From Nocardia niwae NBRC 108934 = DSM 45340 (GTDB taxonomy: Bacteria > Actinomycetota > Actinomycetes > Mycobacteriales > Mycobacteriaceae): a DNA stretch of 64,000 nucleotides. A program made the position numbers and the translations under genes. The DNA lies in NCBI RefSeq assembly GCF_001613465.1, contig NZ_BDCK01000017.1:62001-126000 (forward strand), in the 5' to 3' direction. The number at the start of each line of letters is the position of its first letter. The first letter of the stretch is position 1. The notes beneath the pieces are model-generated. The model did no database searches, was not told the origin of the DNA, and worked only from the letters and a program-made list of their open reading frames with translations. Below, piece by piece: positions 28,101 through 38,699 of the stretch.

Positions 28101-31100
28101 GTGCGCGCAGCCGCTCGACGTCCAGCCGCACGCCGTCGGCGGGCAGCACGTAGGAGACCAGCACGGTGGTCCCGGCCGGGCCGGTGCGCCCGATGGTCAC
28201 CGCGTACTCGACCTCGTCGTCGCGGGAGAGCACCGCGTCGATCTCGCCCAGCTCGATGCGCAGGCCGCGGATCTTGACCTGGAAGTCGCTGCGGCCCAGA
28301 TACTCCAGCTCGTAGCCGCCGCCGTTGTCGACCCAGCGCACCATGTCGCCGGTGCGGTACATCCGCTCACCGGGTTCGCCGAAGGGGTCGGCGACGAACC
28401 GGCTCGCGGTCATCTCGTACCGGTTGAAGTAGCCACGCGCGAGCGCGGGACCCGCCAGGTACAGCTCACCGGGCACCCCCACCGGCACCGGACGCAGCCA
28501 GGCGTCCAGCACCACGGTGGCCGCGCCGCGGATCGGTCCGCCGACCGTGATCGGCTCGCCCGCGACGAGTTCGCCGGGCCCCGTGGCCCAGATGCTGAAC
28601 TCGGTGGGGCCGTACAGGTTCACCATGCGCCTGCCGGGCGCCCACCGCTCGATCAGTTCCGGCGTCGCCGCCTCGCCCGCGACCGCGAGCACCCGCAGCT
28701 GCTCCAGCCCGGCGGGTTCCATGGTGGCCAGCGCCGACGGCGTGATCACCGCGTGGGTGACGCGCTGGGTGCGCAGCAGCGTTTCCAGTTCCGTCCCGCC
28801 GTAGACGTCCGGCGGCGAAACCACCAGCCTGCCGCCCGCGCCGTGCGCGGTGAGCAGCTCGAACACCGAGGCGTCGAAGCTCGGCGAGGCGACCTGGAGC
28901 GCGCTGGCGGTGTGGTCGAGCGCGAGCGTCTCCCGTTGCGCCGCCACGAGATTCGCGATGCCCCGGTGGCTGAGCAGCACGGCCTTCGGCTTGCCGGTGG
29001 AGCCGGAGGTGTAGATCAGGTACGCCGTCTGGTCCAGATCGATCGGCCCGCCGCGCTCCTCATCGGTGATCGGCGCCTCGGAGACCGTCATCACCCGCCG
29101 GATGGTGTTGAGGTCGTCGAGCAGCAGCCAGTCGATCGTGCCGGGCAGCGTCTCGCCGGTCGCGGTGACCGTCACGCCGATCGGGGCCTTCGAATCGCTG
29201 AGCATGTGCTCTATACGTTCCACCGGGTAGTTCGGGTCCAGCGGAGCGAACGCCGCACCGGTCTTGGCCAGCGCCCACACCGCGACCACCGATTCGAGCG
29301 AACGGGTGAGCGCCAGCACGACGAACACCTCGCGGCCCACGCCGCGGCGCAGCAGCACCCGGGCGTAGCGGTTGGACCAGGCGTCGAGTTCTCGGTAGGA
29401 CATGGTGAGCGCGCCCGCGGTGATCGCGATCGCGTCCGGATCGATCCGCGCGCCCGCGGTGAGCAGTTCGGGCAGCGTCGTCTGCGGCACCGACTCCGGG
29501 CCCCGCACCGGCACCAATGCGGTGCGCTCGGCGTCGTCGCAGTACTGCAACTGCGACACCAGTGCGTGCGGGTTGTCCGCGAGCTGGGTCAGCAGCCGGA
29601 CGAAGCGATCCAGCAGGGGGCGTGCCGCCTCCGCGGGAAGCTGGTCGGCCATGTACTTCAACGTGATCCGCAGCGTGTCCCGGCCGTCGTCGCCGCGCAG
29701 CGGGATCACCATGAGATTCAGCGGATACGGCGTCGCGTCGGTGCCTTCCACGTCGAGCACCCGCATGCCCGCGATGTCCAGCGCCTGCGACAGCGCTTCG
29801 CGATCGATCGGATAGGACTCGAACACGGTGAGCGTGTCGAACAATTCGGCCAGCCCGACCGCCTGGTGGATCGCGGCCAGCCCGACATGCTGATGATCCA
29901 TCAGCCGCGCCTGTTCGGACTGCACCCGCGCGAGCAGGTCGGCCACCTTCTCCGCCGGATCCAGGCGCACCCGGACCGGCAGCGTGTTGATGAACAGGCC
30001 GACCATCTCCTCGACCCCGCCCAATTCCGGCGGCCGTCCCGACACGGTGCCGCCGAACACCACGTCGGTGCGGCCGGTGAGCATGGCCAGCAGCATCGCC
30101 CAGGCGGCCTGCACCAAGGTGTTCACCGTCGCGCCCGCTTCCCGGCCCGCGGTCTCCAGCCGGGCCACGGTGTCGCGGGACAGGTCGGCGGAGAGCATGC
30201 CGGTCTCGGTCGATTCGATGCCGGCGAGGGTGGGCACCGCGCGGGTCGGTGTGTCGATGCCGGCCAGCGACTCGGTCCACGCCGCGAGGGATTCGGCGTC
30301 GTTTCTGGTCTTCAACCAGGTGAGGAACTCACGGTAGGAATGCGCGGGCGGCAGGGCCGCGGTGTCACCGTCGGTGACGTAGAGGGTGAGCAGTTCGCGC
30401 ACCAGCAGCGGCGTCGACCAGCCGTCCAGCACCAGGTGATGGTTGGTCAACACGAAACGGTAGGTGTCGGGGGCGATCCGGATGAGCGTGCAGCGCAGCA
30501 GCGGGGGACGGGTGAGTTCGAACCGGGTGCGCGCGTCCAGCGCGATCACCCGGTCGGCCTCCCGGTCACGCTCCTGCGCGTCGGCGATCGCGGTGAGATC
30601 CGCTTCCCGCCATTCGATCTCGGCGTCGGCCAGGACGAGCTGACGAGGACCGTCCTCGGTCTCGGCGAAGGCGACGCGCAAGTTCTCGTGCCGGGTCACC
30701 AGAGCCTGTGCGGCGCGACGCAACCGGGCCGCGTCGACGGTGCCCGCCAGGGTGAGCAGCGACTGCACCGTGTAGCCGTCGGCGGTGTCGGAGTCGTACA
30801 GCGCGTGGAAGAGCAAGCCGTATTGCAGCGGCGAGAGCGGCCACACGTCCGCGATGTTCGGATAGTCGCGCTCCCAGGCGTCGATCTGCGCCTGCGTGAC
30901 GGCGACCAGGTCGAAGTCCGACGGGCTGCGTCCGCCCGCGCGGGCGGACGCGGCGTGCCCGGCCAGCGCGCCGAGCGCCTGCTCCCACAGCGCGGCCAGT
31001 TCGGCGAGATCCGCCTCGTCGAACAGCCGTCCGGCGTAGGCCCAGGTCACCTCGAGACCGGCGTCGGTGAGCACGGCGTTGATGTCCACCGCGGCGGCCA

Positions 31101-34100
31101 GGGGCGCGTGGTCGTCCTGGGTGGCGGCGAACCGGCGCGGCAGCCACGGCTCGGCGTCCCCGCCGGTGGACGCGCGGCCGAGGTAGTTGAAGCTGATCTG
31201 CGGTGTCGGCGCGTCCGCGAGCGCCGCCGCGGTCTCCGGGACCAGGTAGCGCAGCATCCCGAACCCGATGCCCTTGTCCGGCAGAGTGCGCAGCTGTTCC
31301 TTGGTCGCCTTGATCGCGGCGCCCGCCGCGGCCCCGCCCGCGAACGCGTCCGCCACATCGATGCCGGTCAGGTCGACCGCGACGGGGTAGACGCTGGTGA
31401 ACCAGCCCACCGTGCGCGCGACATCCGCGCCGGGCAGGACGCTCTCCGCGCGGCCGTGGCCCTCCAGCGTGAACAACGTCGATGTGCGTTCCCGCCACCG
31501 GGCCACCGCCAGCGCGAGCCCGGCCAGCAGCACGTCGTCGGCGCCGCAGTGGAAACGGTCCGGCGCGGTGGTGAGCACGGTGTGCGCGATGTCCGCGGGC
31601 ACGACGGTCGTCAGTTGCGCCATGGAGCCGACCACGTCCAGGGCCGGGTCCATCGGCGCGGCGCCGAGTGCGGGATCGGGCGTGGCCAGAACGCGCTGCC
31701 ACAGCGGCAGCTCGCCGGTGCGGCTGGCCGCGTGCTCACGCTGTCCATGCGCCCAGCGCCGGAAGGACGTACCGACCGGCGCGAGCTCGGCGCCCAGCGC
31801 GGCGGTGGCCAGGTCCGGCAGCAGGATGCGCCAGGAAACGCCGTCGGTGACCAGATGGTGCAGCACCAGCCACAGCAGCGGCGCGGCGCCGGAGCGCTCG
31901 ATCCACACGAACCGCGCCATCACGCCCGCCTCCGGGTCGAGCCGGTCGGCGGCGCGCTGCAGCGCACGCTCACAGGTCGTCTCGAGATCCTCGTCCGTGG
32001 TCACGGCCTCCAGCAGGGCGCCCGCGTTCACCGCGCCGGGTTCGGCCACCGTCCAGCTCCAGCCGTCGCCGGTGTGGCGCAACGTCGAACGCAGCAGATC
32101 GTGCCGGTCGAACAGGGCCTGGAGCGCGGCGACCAGACTCTCGCGCTCGCTGTCGGCGGGCAGCTCGACCAGCACCGCCTGGGCGAACCGCCGCCAGGAG
32201 TCACCGGTCTCGAGCATCGCGTGCACGATCGGCGTGAGCTCCACCTCGCCGACGCCGCCGCCGGGCAGCTCGTGCACCACGCCGGTCGGCACGTCGGTGG
32301 CCACCGCCGCCAGCGCCGCGACGGTCTTGCGCTCGAAGACATCCCGCGCGCCGAATCCGAGTCCGGCCGCCTTCGCCCGGGACACCAGCTGGATCGAGAC
32401 GATGCTGTCGCCGCCGAGCGCGAAGAAGCTCTCGTCGACGCCCACCGATTCCAGGCCGAGCACCTCCGCGAACAGCGCGGCGAGCGTCTCCTCGCGCGGT
32501 GTGGACGGCGCCCTGCTCGTGCCGGCGCGCGCGCCGAACTCCGGTGCGGGCAGCGCCTTGCGGTCCACCTTGCCCAGCGGCGTCAGCGGAAGACTGTCCA
32601 GCACCATGATCACGCTGGGCACCATGTATGACGGAAGCGACTCGCCCGCAGCGGCTTTCAGTGCTTCTGGATGCGGCTGCGCTCCCGGCTTCGGCAGCAC
32701 GTACGATACGAGAGCCGTAGCGCCCGAACCGGTTTCGACACCGATGGTGAGCGCGAAGTCGACGTCGTGGTGGAGTTGCAGGGCGGCGTCGATCTCGCCG
32801 AGCTCGATGCGGAAGCCGCGCACCTTGACCTGGAAGTCGCTGCGTCCCTGGTATTCCAGTTCGACGCGCCCGTCGCGGATCACCCAGCGCACGAGGTCGC
32901 CGGTGCGGTACATGCGTTCGCCGAACGCGTACGGATTCGCGACGAATCGGTCGGCGGTCAACCCGTTGCGCCGGTGATAGCCGCGCGCCACACCGGGGCC
33001 GGCGAGGTAGAGCTCACCCGTGGTCCCCGGCGGCAGCGGCCGCAGCCACGGGTCGAGCACCACGGCCGACACGTCACGGGCCAGACGACCGATGGTGACC
33101 GGACCGCCCGGCGTCAGCGGGTCGCTGAGGGTCACGGTGACGGTGGTCTCGGTGGGGCCGTAGCCGTTCAACAGCCGCCGGCCCGACCACTTCGCGACGA
33201 GTTCGGGCGGGCAGGCGTCGCCGCCGACGATCACGGTGCGCAGTTCGGGCAGGGTCGCCGGGTCCAGCGAGCCCACGACGGCCGGAGTGACGTTGAGGTG
33301 CGTGACACGGTGGGCTCGCAGCACCTGGGCCAGTTCCTCACCCGCGTACGCCGACGGCGGCACCACGGCCAGCGTCGCGCCCGCCGCGAGCGTCACCAGG
33401 ATCTCCTCGACCGAGATGTCGAAACTCGGTGATACCGCGTGAGCCACAACGGACTTCGCGTCGATGCCGAACCCGGCGCCGGAACTCGCCACCAGGTTGG
33501 CCAGCCCGCGGTGCGAGACGAGCACGCCTTTGGGGAGGCCGGTGGAGCCGGAGGTGTAGATGATGTACGCGACTTGGTCGGGTCGCACCGCGGCGGTCCG
33601 CTCGGCGTCGGTCAGCGGCGCGGCGTCCCGCTCGGCGATCGCCCGCTCGGCGCCCTCGTCGTCGAGGATCAGCCAGGACACTCGGTCGGGCAACGACTTC
33701 CGCGCGGAGGCGATCGTGATGCCCGCGACCACCCCGCTGTCGCCGACCATGTGCTCGATCCGGTCGGCCGGATAGGTCGGATCGATCGGCACGAACGCCG
33801 CGCCGGTCTTGGCCACCGCGATCGTCGCCAGCACGGAGCGGACCGACCGCGGGATGGAGATGGCCACAGTGCGTTCGGGTCCGGCGCCCGCGGCGATCAG
33901 CACCCGGGCCAGCCGGTTGGTGTAGTCGTCCACCTCGCGGTAGGTCAGCGCGGTCTCGCCCGCCACGAGGGCCGTCGCCAGCGGGTCACGGGCCGCGCCC
34001 GCGGCGAGGATGCCGGGCAGCGTGTCCGTCGCCACGCCCGCGGGCCCCCGGGCGGGTGCGAAATCGGCGCGCTCGGCCTCCGACAGCACCGGCACGCTCG

Positions 34101-35424
34101 CCAGCGGCGCGTCCGGGCCTGCGGCCAGGAAGCGGTGCAGGAACGACAGGAAGCGGCGGTGCTGACCGGCCAGTTCGGCGTCGGAGTAGAGGTTGCCGTT
34201 GGCCTGGAAATCGATATGCGTGCTCTCACCGCCGACACCGGGATACAGGTTGACGAACAGGTCATCGATCAGCCCTGAGGTCAGCACGTGCAAACGCCCC
34301 GTGACCGGACCGAGCTGGATCCTGGTGTCGACCATCATCAGGTTCACCGAGGGTCCGAACGACCCGGCCTCGTCCATCGGCCAGCCCAGATCGCGGAAGA
34401 TGTCCTCCTGCCGGTAGCGCTGGCGCCGCAGCGCCCCGGTCAGCTCGCCCTGGGCCGCCCCGATCACGTCGCCGACCGTCGTGGCCGGCGTCAGCCGCAG
34501 CCGCAGCGGTACCACGTTGGCGATCATGCCGCCGGAACGCCGCAGCGTCGCGGTGGTGCGCGCGGACACCGGGAGGCTCAGCACGACCTCCGGGGCGCCG
34601 GTCATCGCCGACAGGTACGCGCCGAACGCGGCGACCACGGTCGGCGCGACACCGGAGGACACCTGCTCGGCCACGGCGTCCAGCAGTCTCGCGGTCTCGG
34701 CGGGCAGCGCGCCCGTGACTCGGCTCGGATGCCCGTCCACGCCCGCGGTGCGCCCGGCCAGGCTCACCGGATCGGCCATGCCGTCCAGGTGCGCGAGCCA
34801 GTGCTCCCGGTCCGCGCTGAACCGCTCCGAACTGCGGTAGGCCAGATCCGCCTCGACGATCTTGCGCAGGTCCTCCGCCTTCGCCGGCGGCGCCTCGCGG
34901 CCCTCGACGGCGGCGTTGTACAGCTCGCCGGTGCGCTGCACCATGGTCAGCGCGCCCATGCCGTCGAGCACGATGTGGTGGATGCGCGAGTACCAGAACC
35001 AGCGGTCCGCGCCGACGCGCAGCATGGCGATGCGCACCAGCCGGTCGCGGGTCAATTCCAGCGGCGCCTCGTACTCCGCGCGCATCCACGCGTGCGCGGC
35101 CGCCTCCGGATCGGGTTCGGCGCGGAAGTCGAGCGTCTCCAGACTGTCGTCGAGGGTGGGGTCGACGAACTGGAACGGATGACCCTCCACCTCGATCAGG
35201 CGGAGATAGCCGGTGCCGAACTCGCGCCCGGCCTGCCGCGCCGAACGCGCGAGCAGCTCGAGGTCGATCGGCCCGGCCAGTTCGACGTACTGGGCGATGG
35301 AGATCGGCGTGGCGCCCGCGACATGCTGGGCGAACCAGATGCCGCGTTGCGCCGCCGACAGGGCGAAGGCTCCGTCGGGGAGAACTGTGTCCGGATTTTT
35401 CGCCGAAAGGGAAGGCTGTTGCAT
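22123..35424 (-). CDS. Three-module non-ribosomal peptide synthetase, C-A-T-E-C-A-T-C-A-T-E-TE
   Basis: A 4433-aa multimodular synthetase. Landmarks by residue: C1 HHIVLDG (~150); A1 YTSGSTG (~620); T1 GGDS (~1005); E1 HHLVTDG (~1193); C2 NHHLVLDG (~1664); A2 YTSGSTG (~2140); T2 GGNS (~2522); C3 HHISADG (~2760); A3 YTSGSTG (~3248); T3 GGDS (~3632); E2 HHLVIDG (~3830); thioesterase GWSFGG (~4261). All catalytic motifs look intact. The N-terminal C domain implies acyl initiation or an upstream partner. Pocket residues read by eye are DIENIGGVT for A1, resembling modified-ornithine codes, and DAFVAALIW for both A2 and A3. E domains in modules 1 and 3 predict D-residues. C3 has an Ala/Pro/Ser-rich insert near residues 2700-2748. 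ATG 35424 follows TAGGA; no MbtH gene is in the window. The product is unknown; a siderophore-like peptide is inferred from the neighbours. Confidence 0.96.
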   Translation of the reverse strand: MQQPSLSAKNPDTVLPDGAFALSAAQRGIWFAQHVAGATPISIAQYVELAGPIDLELLARSARQAGREFGTGYLRLIEVEGHPFQFVDPTLDDSLETLDFRAEPDPEAAAHAWMRAEYEAPLELTRDRLVRIAMLRVGADRWFWYSRIHHIVLDGMGALTMVQRTGELYNAAVEGREAPPAKAEDLRKIVEADLAYRSSERFSADREHWLAHLDGMADPVSLAGRTAGVDGHPSRVTGALPAETARLLDAVAEQVSSGVAPTVVAAFGAYLSAMTGAPEVVLSLPVSARTTATLRRSGGMIANVVPLRLRLTPATTVGDVIGAAQGELTGALRRQRYRQEDIFRDLGWPMDEAGSFGPSVNLMMVDTRIQLGPVTGRLHVLTSGLIDDLFVNLYPGVGGESTHIDFQANGNLYSDAELAGQHRRFLSFLHRFLAAGPDAPLASVPVLSEAERADFAPARGPAGVATDTLPGILAAGAARDPLATALVAGETALTYREVDDYTNRLARVLIAAGAGPERTVAISIPRSVRSVLATIAVAKTGAAFVPIDPTYPADRIEHMVGDSGVVAGITIASARKSLPDRVSWLILDDEGAERAIAERDAAPLTDAERTAAVRPDQVAYIIYTSGSTGLPKGVLVSHRGLANLVASSGAGFGIDAKSVVAHAVSPSFDISVEEILVTLAAGATLAVVPPSAYAGEELAQVLRAHRVTHLNVTPAVVGSLDPATLPELRTVIVGGDACPPELVAKWSGRRLLNGYGPTETTVTVTLSDPLTPGGPVTIGRLARDVSAVVLDPWLRPLPPGTTGELYLAGPGVARGYHRRNGLTADRFVANPYAFGERMYRTGDLVRWVIRDGRVELEYQGRSDFQVKVRGFRIELGEIDAALQLHHDVDFALTIGVETGSGATALVSYVLPKPGAQPHPEALKAAAGESLPSYMVPSVIMVLDSLPLTPLGKVDRKALPAPEFGARAGTSRAPSTPREETLAALFAEVLGLESVGVDESFFALGGDSIVSIQLVSRAKAAGLGFGARDVFERKTVAALAAVATDVPTGVVHELPGGGVGEVELTPIVHAMLETGDSWRRFAQAVLVELPADSERESLVAALQALFDRHDLLRSTLRHTGDGWSWTVAEPGAVNAGALLEAVTTDEDLETTCERALQRAADRLDPEAGVMARFVWIERSGAAPLLWLVLHHLVTDGVSWRILLPDLATAALGAELAPVGTSFRRWAHGQREHAASRTGELPLWQRVLATPDPALGAAPMDPALDVVGSMAQLTTVVPADIAHTVLTTAPDRFHCGADDVLLAGLALAVARWRERTSTLFTLEGHGRAESVLPGADVARTVGWFTSVYPVAVDLTGIDVADAFAGGAAAGAAIKATKEQLRTLPDKGIGFGMLRYLVPETAAALADAPTPQISFNYLGRASTGGDAEPWLPRRFAATQDDHAPLAAAVDINAVLTDAGLEVTWAYAGRLFDEADLAELAALWEQALGALAGHAASARAGGRSPSDFDLVAVTQAQIDAWERDYPNIADVWPLSPLQYGLLFHALYDSDTADGYTVQSLLTLAGTVDAARLRRAAQALVTRHENLRVAFAETEDGPRQLVLADAEIEWREADLTAIADAQERDREADRVIALDARTRFELTRPPLLRCTLIRIAPDTYRFVLTNHHLVLDGWSTPLLVRELLTLYVTDGDTAALPPAHSYREFLTWLKTRNDAESLAAWTESLAGIDTPTRAVPTLAGIESTETGMLSADLSRDTVARLETAGREAGATVNTLVQAAWAMLLAMLTGRTDVVFGGTVSGRPPELGGVEEMVGLFINTLPVRVRLDPAEKVADLLARVQSEQARLMDHQHVGLAAIHQAVGLAELFDTLTVFESYPIDREALSQALDIAGMRVLDVEGTDATPYPLNLMVIPLRGDDGRDTLRITLKYMADQLPAEAARPLLDRFVRLLTQLADNPHALVSQLQYCDDAERTALVPVRGPESVPQTTLPELLTAGARIDPDAIAITAGALTMSYRELDAWSNRYARVLLRRGVGREVFVVLALTRSLESVVAVWALAKTGAAFAPLDPNYPVERIEHMLSDSKAPIGVTVTATGETLPGTIDWLLLDDLNTIRRVMTVSEAPITDEERGGPIDLDQTAYLIYTSGSTGKPKAVLLSHRGIANLVAAQRETLALDHTASALQVASPSFDASVFELLTAHGAGGRLVVSPPDVYGGTELETLLRTQRVTHAVITPSALATMEPAGLEQLRVLAVAGEAATPELIERWAPGRRMVNLYGPTEFSIWATGPGELVAGEPITVGGPIRGAATVVLDAWLRPVPVGVPGELYLAGPALARGYFNRYEMTASRFVADPFGEPGERMYRTGDMVRWVDNGGGYELEYLGRSDFQVKIRGLRIELGEIDAVLSRDDEVEYAVTIGRTGPAGTTVLVSYVLPADGVRLDVERLRAQVAAELPGYMVPGYLVVLDTIPLTPVGKLDRKALPVPDFTEDHRPYLAPSTPVEEAVAAVFGEVLERERVGVDQSFFELGGNSLSATKVVARVNAALGSRIALRDLFDAPTVAQLSARVVPATGAEPGRFALAPRIRPDRVPLSPAQQRMWVLNRMDPASPAYNIAVALRLTGDLDVEALRAALVDVVDRHESLRTLYPVDAEGPRQVVVGADVAVPAMPVVDTEDGGPLRERITELAGTGFDLAAQPPLRVGLFRLHGGAEAAPSAAPVSSAPSIGAAPVSSGPVAGTAPVASSYAAGPETIVAATPPVHVVVLVVHHISADGASMAPLAADLVTAYSERALGGHATRVPLPVQYADFALWHREVLGDETDPESLAARQIRFWRETLAGAPDVLELPADRPRPAVQTMHSADFGFTVDAETHRALVDFAAAHGVSPFMVVHAALAVLLARLATTDDVLIGTPVAGRGEEALDQLVGMFVNTMALRTPVDPGAGFAAFLDTVRSADLDAFAHADVPFERLVQVLDPARSTAHHPLFQVSLSLQNFVEPVLELPGLRFEVEDFERDASQFDLTLDLRERFADGDPAGIEAVLTYATDLFDEATMAAFATRWRRVLTTALARPEIRIADIDLLDDAERATLVPVRGPAPAAATTLPQLLAETVRRYPDRVALVVGGHITTYAEIDAHANRLARVLLESGGGPETVVALGLPRSAELLTGMWAAAKAGAAFLPVDPKHPIERIDHMLTDSGATLGLTLAAFRPLLPDSTNWLVLDDLALVERWSAAGSHPVQERELPGPIRADNAAWMIYTSGSTGTPKGVSVSHRGIADLVAAQQDSLGLDEHSRVLQVASPSFDASVFEAIMAFGSGGASVVAPPEVFGGSVLAELIDSERVTHMVITPSALATLDPAEVTSVRVLAVAGEAVGAELVERWATGRTMVNLYGPTESTIWATGSAPLEVGAPVSIGAPVQGAQVLVLDDRLRPVPFGVAGELYLAGPALARGYHARSGLTAARFVAGPFGAPGERMYRTGDLVRWIRGQAGPELEYLGRTDFQVKVRGQRIELGEIDAVLGRADGVDFAVTLGVPGPTGATALAAYLVRTPGFELDVAKVRAFAADILPGYMVPSAFVVLDEIPLNAVGKLDRKALPAPEFVADRTEYRAPETPTEQQLATIFGELLGVARVGADDSFFALGGDSILAIQLVSRAKQQGITCTPLQVFEHRTVAALAAAADAAGTVATLDELPGGGVGELPLTPIVHYMLERGGNYDRFAQTAVLELPVGIERAQIVAVLSAVVDQHDMLRARLVTDGDGPRLLVGPPGSVDVDALVHRIEFTAVDPIELHEFAMTELDAAADRLDPAEGTVLQFIWLEPVGDAGARTRSGRLIVLAHHLVIDGVSWRILVPDLVAAWAQVSAGATPVLAETGTSMRRWAHALAEEARSERRAAELAYWQDVLAAPDPVIGGRELDPALDRSGALRMVEREVSAEVTAALLTTLPGLFQGSVNDALLATLALALVCWRGSDPSALVRLEGHGRQEEVVPGADLSRTIGWFTSLYPVRLDLAGIDVDDALAGGPALGKAIRAVKHQLLAVPDKGIGFGLLRYLDAETARQLPKRLPGRIGFNYLGRYSTGDIPAGLEGLGWLPTDDLGDVHVAEDPGVPLQSAIDVNAVVIGDRLRASFGFPSTLLDEHEVTELAELWIEALNAAARFAETPAARTAAEEEAAATAAPAVPAAGGLGLDVVLPIRLGGEEPALFCIHPSSGMSWTYLGLADALAPGRPIYGLQAPDLGGHEPPARSIEEFAERYVREIRGLQPEGPYHLLGWSFGGLIAHAAAARLKADGAEVGVVALLDADTADIDGDSIERLTAGSFVNSFGAVFGIHDVPADATAQQAADLIRERLGGVSLIDAATLERMAGSYNAAARTRTGYRRPVFDGDIVYFSAIIDTSDIFGPDGWGPYVTGEIINHDIEATHDELTAPHVLPVIARVLDAHLGGRG

Positions 35425-35573
35425 GACGTGTCCTACGTTCTGACCGCGGTCGGGCTATCCGGCAATGACCGCCCGTAGCCACCGCAGTAGCGGTAGTACC
35501 TGCCGCCGCACAGCACGCGGCAACTCAATTCTGAACCGGCGCGGCCGGCGCTGCGGGGGTATTGCGCACACTG

Positions 35574-35603
35574 CGCGACCCGAACATCGCTGTTCGGGTC
35601 GCG
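35574..35603. terminator. Strong hairpin between the adenylation fragment and the NRPS
   Basis: CGCGACCCGAACA pairs perfectly with TGTTCGGGTCGCG (13 bp, 4-nt loop). It lies 19 bp past the stop of the small adenylation-like gene and 150 bp upstream of the NRPS start. It may end the upstream transcript, leaving the NRPS with its own promoter in 35425-35573. No T-tract. Confidence 0.6.
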
Positions 35604-35622
35604 GGGGACGGGCAGTGCCCGG

Positions 35623-36084
35623 TCAGGCGGTTTTCGGGAGAAGATCCAGGTCGGCCGTGCGCAGCGGCGCGGCGGAACTGGCCAGGTAGCGCTGCAGGGT
35701 GGAGCGCTCGTCCAGCACCAGCCAGGTGATCTCGTCCGTGGGCTCGGGTCGCTGCTCCTTGGTGGTGACGCCGACCGGGGTGCCGAGCGCGTAGGAGCGG
35801 TCCTCGGTGACCGGGACGGCGATGGCGCCGATCTTGGTGACGGCCCGCTCGGCCACCACGGACTCGATGGTCTGGTCGATCGCCACCGCGACCCGCGTGC
35901 CCGGTCCGGCGCCGATGGCGAGCAGCAGCCGGGCGAGGCGGTTGGACCAGCGATCGAGTTCGGCGTAGGTGAGGTCGCAATCGGCGGTGGACACCACGAC
36001 CGCTTGCGGATCGACATCGGCGACGGACTGCGCTTGCGGCAGGACGTACAGGTTGTCGGCGAGCGAATCGGTCAGCGTGTGCAT
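35623..36084 (-). CDS. Stand-alone N-terminal fragment of an NRPS adenylation domain
   Basis: A 153-aa protein resembling only the first third of an adenylation domain: LTYAELDRWSNRLARLLLAIGAGPGTRVAVAID matches core motifs A1-A2 of the neighbouring NRPS. The following segment to LDLLPKTA replaces the usual stretch up to motif A3; the phosphate-binding YTSGSTG loop and all catalytic motifs are absent. ATG 36084 follows GAGGA and is preceded by a further open stretch without similarity. It may be a decayed module or a retained regulatory or scaffold piece. It lies on the same strand as the NRPS but is separated from it by a hairpin. Confidence 0.72.
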   Translation of the reverse strand: MHTLTDSLADNLYVLPQAQSVADVDPQAVVVSTADCDLTYAELDRWSNRLARLLLAIGAGPGTRVAVAIDQTIESVVAERAVTKIGAIAVPVTEDRSYALGTPVGVTTKEQRPEPTDEITWLVLDERSTLQRYLASSAAPLRTADLDLLPKTA

Positions 36085-36223
36085 GTCGTGTCCTCGAGTG
36101 TCGATGGAGAGGTTCTCGGCGTACCTCTGAATCTCGTCCTCGAAAGGGCTTTTCGACAGCAACCCCAGCGCTGGTCCGCGCACTCCCAGGGTGGGGGAAA
36201 CCTCACCCAAGGGGGTGGGCCGG

Positions 36224-37315
36224 TCAGTCGGTCACGTAGCCGTTGAGCGTGTTGCGCAGGTCGGTGAGCAGGGCGCGGGCGGCGGTGAGGCCTTCGCCGT
36301 GCCAGACGCTGTCCTCCACGGCGAACACCCGGCGGTCGGTGGCGGCGCCGAGTTCCTTCCACTCGTCGGTGCGCAGCACCGTCTCCCCGTGCTTCTTGCC
36401 CTCCGGGCCCGCGAGGATCACGTAGACGACGTCGCCTTCCACCTTCGTGGCGAACTCGTCCTCGCGCACGTCGAACGAGGCGCCGCGCTGGGCCGCGGGA
36501 CGCTGCACGCCCGCGTCGCCCAGCACCTGGCCGGAGAAGCTGTCGCCGCCCTGCACCCGCTCGGTGTCGGCGGTGAACCGGACGACCGACGCCTGGGTCT
36601 GGCCCGCCGCCAGCGTGGCGCCGGTGTCACGTGCCTCGGTGCGGTAGTTCTGCAGCGCGGTCTCGGCCGCACCGCGCCGCCCCAGACCCGCCGCGAATGC
36701 CGCGAACTCGGCCTGCCAGCTGTTGCCCGAGCCGACCAGCACGGTGGGGGCGATGGCCTGCAGCGCGGTGAAACTCGCTGCGCCGGTGGGAATCTCACCC
36801 AGGATCAGGTCGGGATGCAGGCTCGCGATCCGGGCCGGGTCGGGCTGCTCGGCGGTGCCGACGCCCGGGATCTTCAGCACGCCGGTGCCCAGATAGGCCG
36901 GCTGCGGACTCGGCCCGTCCATGGTCACCGTGCCCACGACCCGCTCCCACAGGCCGAGCGCGCAGACGGCGTCCAGCGCGGAGGTGGTGAGCACGACGAT
37001 GCGCTGCGGATCGGCGGGGACCTCGGAGACGCCGGACGCGTGGGTGACGCTGCGGGTGGCCTCACCCGGATCCGGCGCGCTCGGCAGCGCGCACGCCCGG
37101 GTGGTGTCGCGCTCGAGCCCCACCACACCCGCGCCCGCGATATTGGTGGTGGTGCGCACGATGGAGGCCGAGTCGTCGGTGGTGCCGCCGCATCCCGCGA
37201 CGAGGAGCGCGGCACACGCGGCCACGACCGCCCGGAACCGATGACCGGCCGCGCTGTTGCGATGGCGGATCGCGCGAATTCGGGTGCCTCCATGCATCAC
37301 ATCGCTCACCGGCAT
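36224..37315 (-). CDS. fecB: FecB-type iron-siderophore binding lipoprotein
   Basis: A 363-aa periplasmic-type binding protein for ferric siderophores. The signal region RAVVAACAALLVAGC ends in a lipobox near residue 42. The mature part has the helical-backbone binding-protein pattern: ADPQRIVVLTTSALDAVCALGLWERVVG, HPDLILGEIPTGAASFTALQAIAPTVLV and WHGEGLTAARALLTDL. In M. tuberculosis, as I recall, fecB (Rv3044) lies beside ctaD-serB2, and this gene holds the equivalent place, so it is probably a conserved gene next to which the NRPS block was inserted. It could still serve uptake of the NRPS product. An in-frame ATG at 37297 is an alternative start. Confidence 0.85.
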   Translation of the reverse strand: MPVSDVMHGGTRIRAIRHRNSAAGHRFRAVVAACAALLVAGCGGTTDDSASIVRTTTNIAGAGVVGLERDTTRACALPSAPDPGEATRSVTHASGVSEVPADPQRIVVLTTSALDAVCALGLWERVVGTVTMDGPSPQPAYLGTGVLKIPGVGTAEQPDPARIASLHPDLILGEIPTGAASFTALQAIAPTVLVGSGNSWQAEFAAFAAGLGRRGAAETALQNYRTEARDTGATLAAGQTQASVVRFTADTERVQGGDSFSGQVLGDAGVQRPAAQRGASFDVREDEFATKVEGDVVYVILAGPEGKKHGETVLRTDEWKELGAATDRRVFAVEDSVWHGEGLTAARALLTDLRNTLNGYVTD

Positions 37316-37501
37316 GCGTGTGAGGGTACATGTCGGCGCCGGTCGTTCCGTGGGTGAGGTGGGAGCGGTTGGTGTCGGGCGTGGTTTTCGACGCGTTCCA
37401 TCTGGCGCGGGTCCGCCGCGCCTTTCGAACGAGGTCTGCCCATGTTACCGTTTCGATGCGGTCGCGAACGGGGAGTTGTGCGACAACGGCAAGGGGGAAT
37501 C

Positions 37502-37984
37502 ATGAGATTGCGTTCTATTCGGCTTGCTTTGTTCTTGTTCATGGTTGTCTGTACTGTTGCCGGAGGCGGCGGGGCGTCTGCGACGCCTCCGCCCGGATCG
37601 AAATTCGACTACGAGAAGTTCGCGGCCGATATGGCGGCGTGCGATGCGGACGGCAGCTCGATGAACGAGAATCAGATTCTGTACGGAGCCGTTCATCCGA
37701 ACGGCTCGAAGATGCAGTTTCGGTGCTACGCATTGCGCCATATGATTGATGGCGGGCATGATCCGTTCGTCAATCCGAAGGCATTTTTGGACTGTATGGA
37801 CCGGTTGGTGAGCTTCGGCTTTCCCAGGGATGGCAACAAGCCGGGGCACAAACAGCACATACTCCAGTACAACGGCACGAGCAGCCGGGCGAAACTCGCC
37901 TACGACACGAACCGCGGCAACGACATCCTCACTGTCTATACTGAGCCGCGGGACAACGAGTGGTTCGCCTGCGCGACCACGTAA
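37502..37984 (+). CDS. Small secreted protein of unknown function (possible effector)
   Basis: 160 aa. A clear signal peptide, MRLRSIRLALFLFMVVCTVA, ends near residue 29 at ASA. The mature 130 residues contain four cysteines (ACDADG, FRCYAL, LDCMDR, ACATT) and a C-terminal part with QHILQYNGTSSRAKLAYDT and LTVYTEPRD, which resembles the small beta-sheet RNase-type toxins only in general appearance. I do not recognize a family. ATG 37502 follows AAGGGGGAA. GC is clearly lower than in the flanking genes, which suggests transfer. The next gene starts 28 bp downstream in the same direction and may encode a partner or immunity protein. Confidence 0.6.
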   Translation: MRLRSIRLALFLFMVVCTVAGGGGASATPPPGSKFDYEKFAADMAACDADGSSMNENQILYGAVHPNGSKMQFRCYALRHMIDGGHDPFVNPKAFLDCMDRLVSFGFPRDGNKPGHKQHILQYNGTSSRAKLAYDTNRGNDILTVYTEPRDNEWFACATT

Positions 37985-38012
37985 TTCATTCGAACGGGGG
38001 CGCTGAAAGCAG

Positions 38013-38621
38013 ATGGGGACACGTCGACGCGAGCTGGTCGCTGCTGCCAGGCGGGGTGAGGACGCCATCGAGGAACCGCTGTCACGGCTGCGGCTCGATC
38101 TGACGGAGATGGTCCGTTTCTGCGGTCGGGTCTTCTGCGGCGAATCTTCCAGTCATGCTCTGGCGGTGCATGCCCTCCGCGCACGAAGTGCCATCGCGAT
38201 TGTCGGCTGGATGGATGGATTCACCGTATTCGATCGCTTGCGCTTGGCGGCGCTCGACAGCATCGCCGGAGACATGAACGGTTTGCACGCCGACTCCATC
38301 GACTTGGTGAACGCGGATCGAATAGCCGATGGGGTGACGCAGTTCTTCCGGCAGAGAAAAGTGTCGGCGCGTCCGCTGGAGGGAATTTTCCTGATCTGCC
38401 TGAACGAGGCATATGCTGTCAGCGGCGGGTATCGGGAGCCGTATCTCGGGGCACGGAACATCGCGGAAATGAGATTGTTCAGCGACCTCGAGGACGAACC
38501 GTTCGTCGCCTTGTGTGACGAACTGACGACTCGATTCGAAGAATCCACCGGTGAGAATTCGTCGATCGTCGCGAGCATCGAGGACGTTATGGCGGAGTTC
38601 GTGCGCACGAATCCGGTGTGA
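38013..38621 (+). CDS. Hypothetical cytoplasmic protein, partner of the secreted protein
   Basis: A 202-aa, helix-rich protein without signal peptide or membrane segment and with no family I recognize. It contains AVHALRARSAIAIVGWMDGF, ADGVTQFFRQRKVSARPLEG and an acidic C-terminal third (FSDLEDEPFVALCDEL). It is 28 bp downstream of a secreted protein gene and shares its lower GC. Position and properties suit an immunity protein for a secreted toxin, but nothing in the sequence proves it. ATG 38013 has only a weak ribosome binding site (GAAAG), so expression may depend on coupling to the upstream gene. Confidence 0.55.
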   Translation: MGTRRRELVAAARRGEDAIEEPLSRLRLDLTEMVRFCGRVFCGESSSHALAVHALRARSAIAIVGWMDGFTVFDRLRLAALDSIAGDMNGLHADSIDLVNADRIADGVTQFFRQRKVSARPLEGIFLICLNEAYAVSGGYREPYLGARNIAEMRLFSDLEDEPFVALCDELTTRFEESTGENSSIVASIEDVMAEFVRTNPV

Positions 38622-38699
38622 GAAAGCCGTGCACGCGTGACACGTGGCCCCGCACGAAGAGTCGGAGTGGCGGGGAGTCTTCGCACGGGCCCGTCCGCC

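Noticed and set aside
22063..32631. A 3522-codon open frame on the plus strand
   Set aside because: It is the antisense shadow of the NRPS gene, open only because of the strong third-position GC bias; composition is Gly/Arg/His/Gln-rich and no domain is recognizable.
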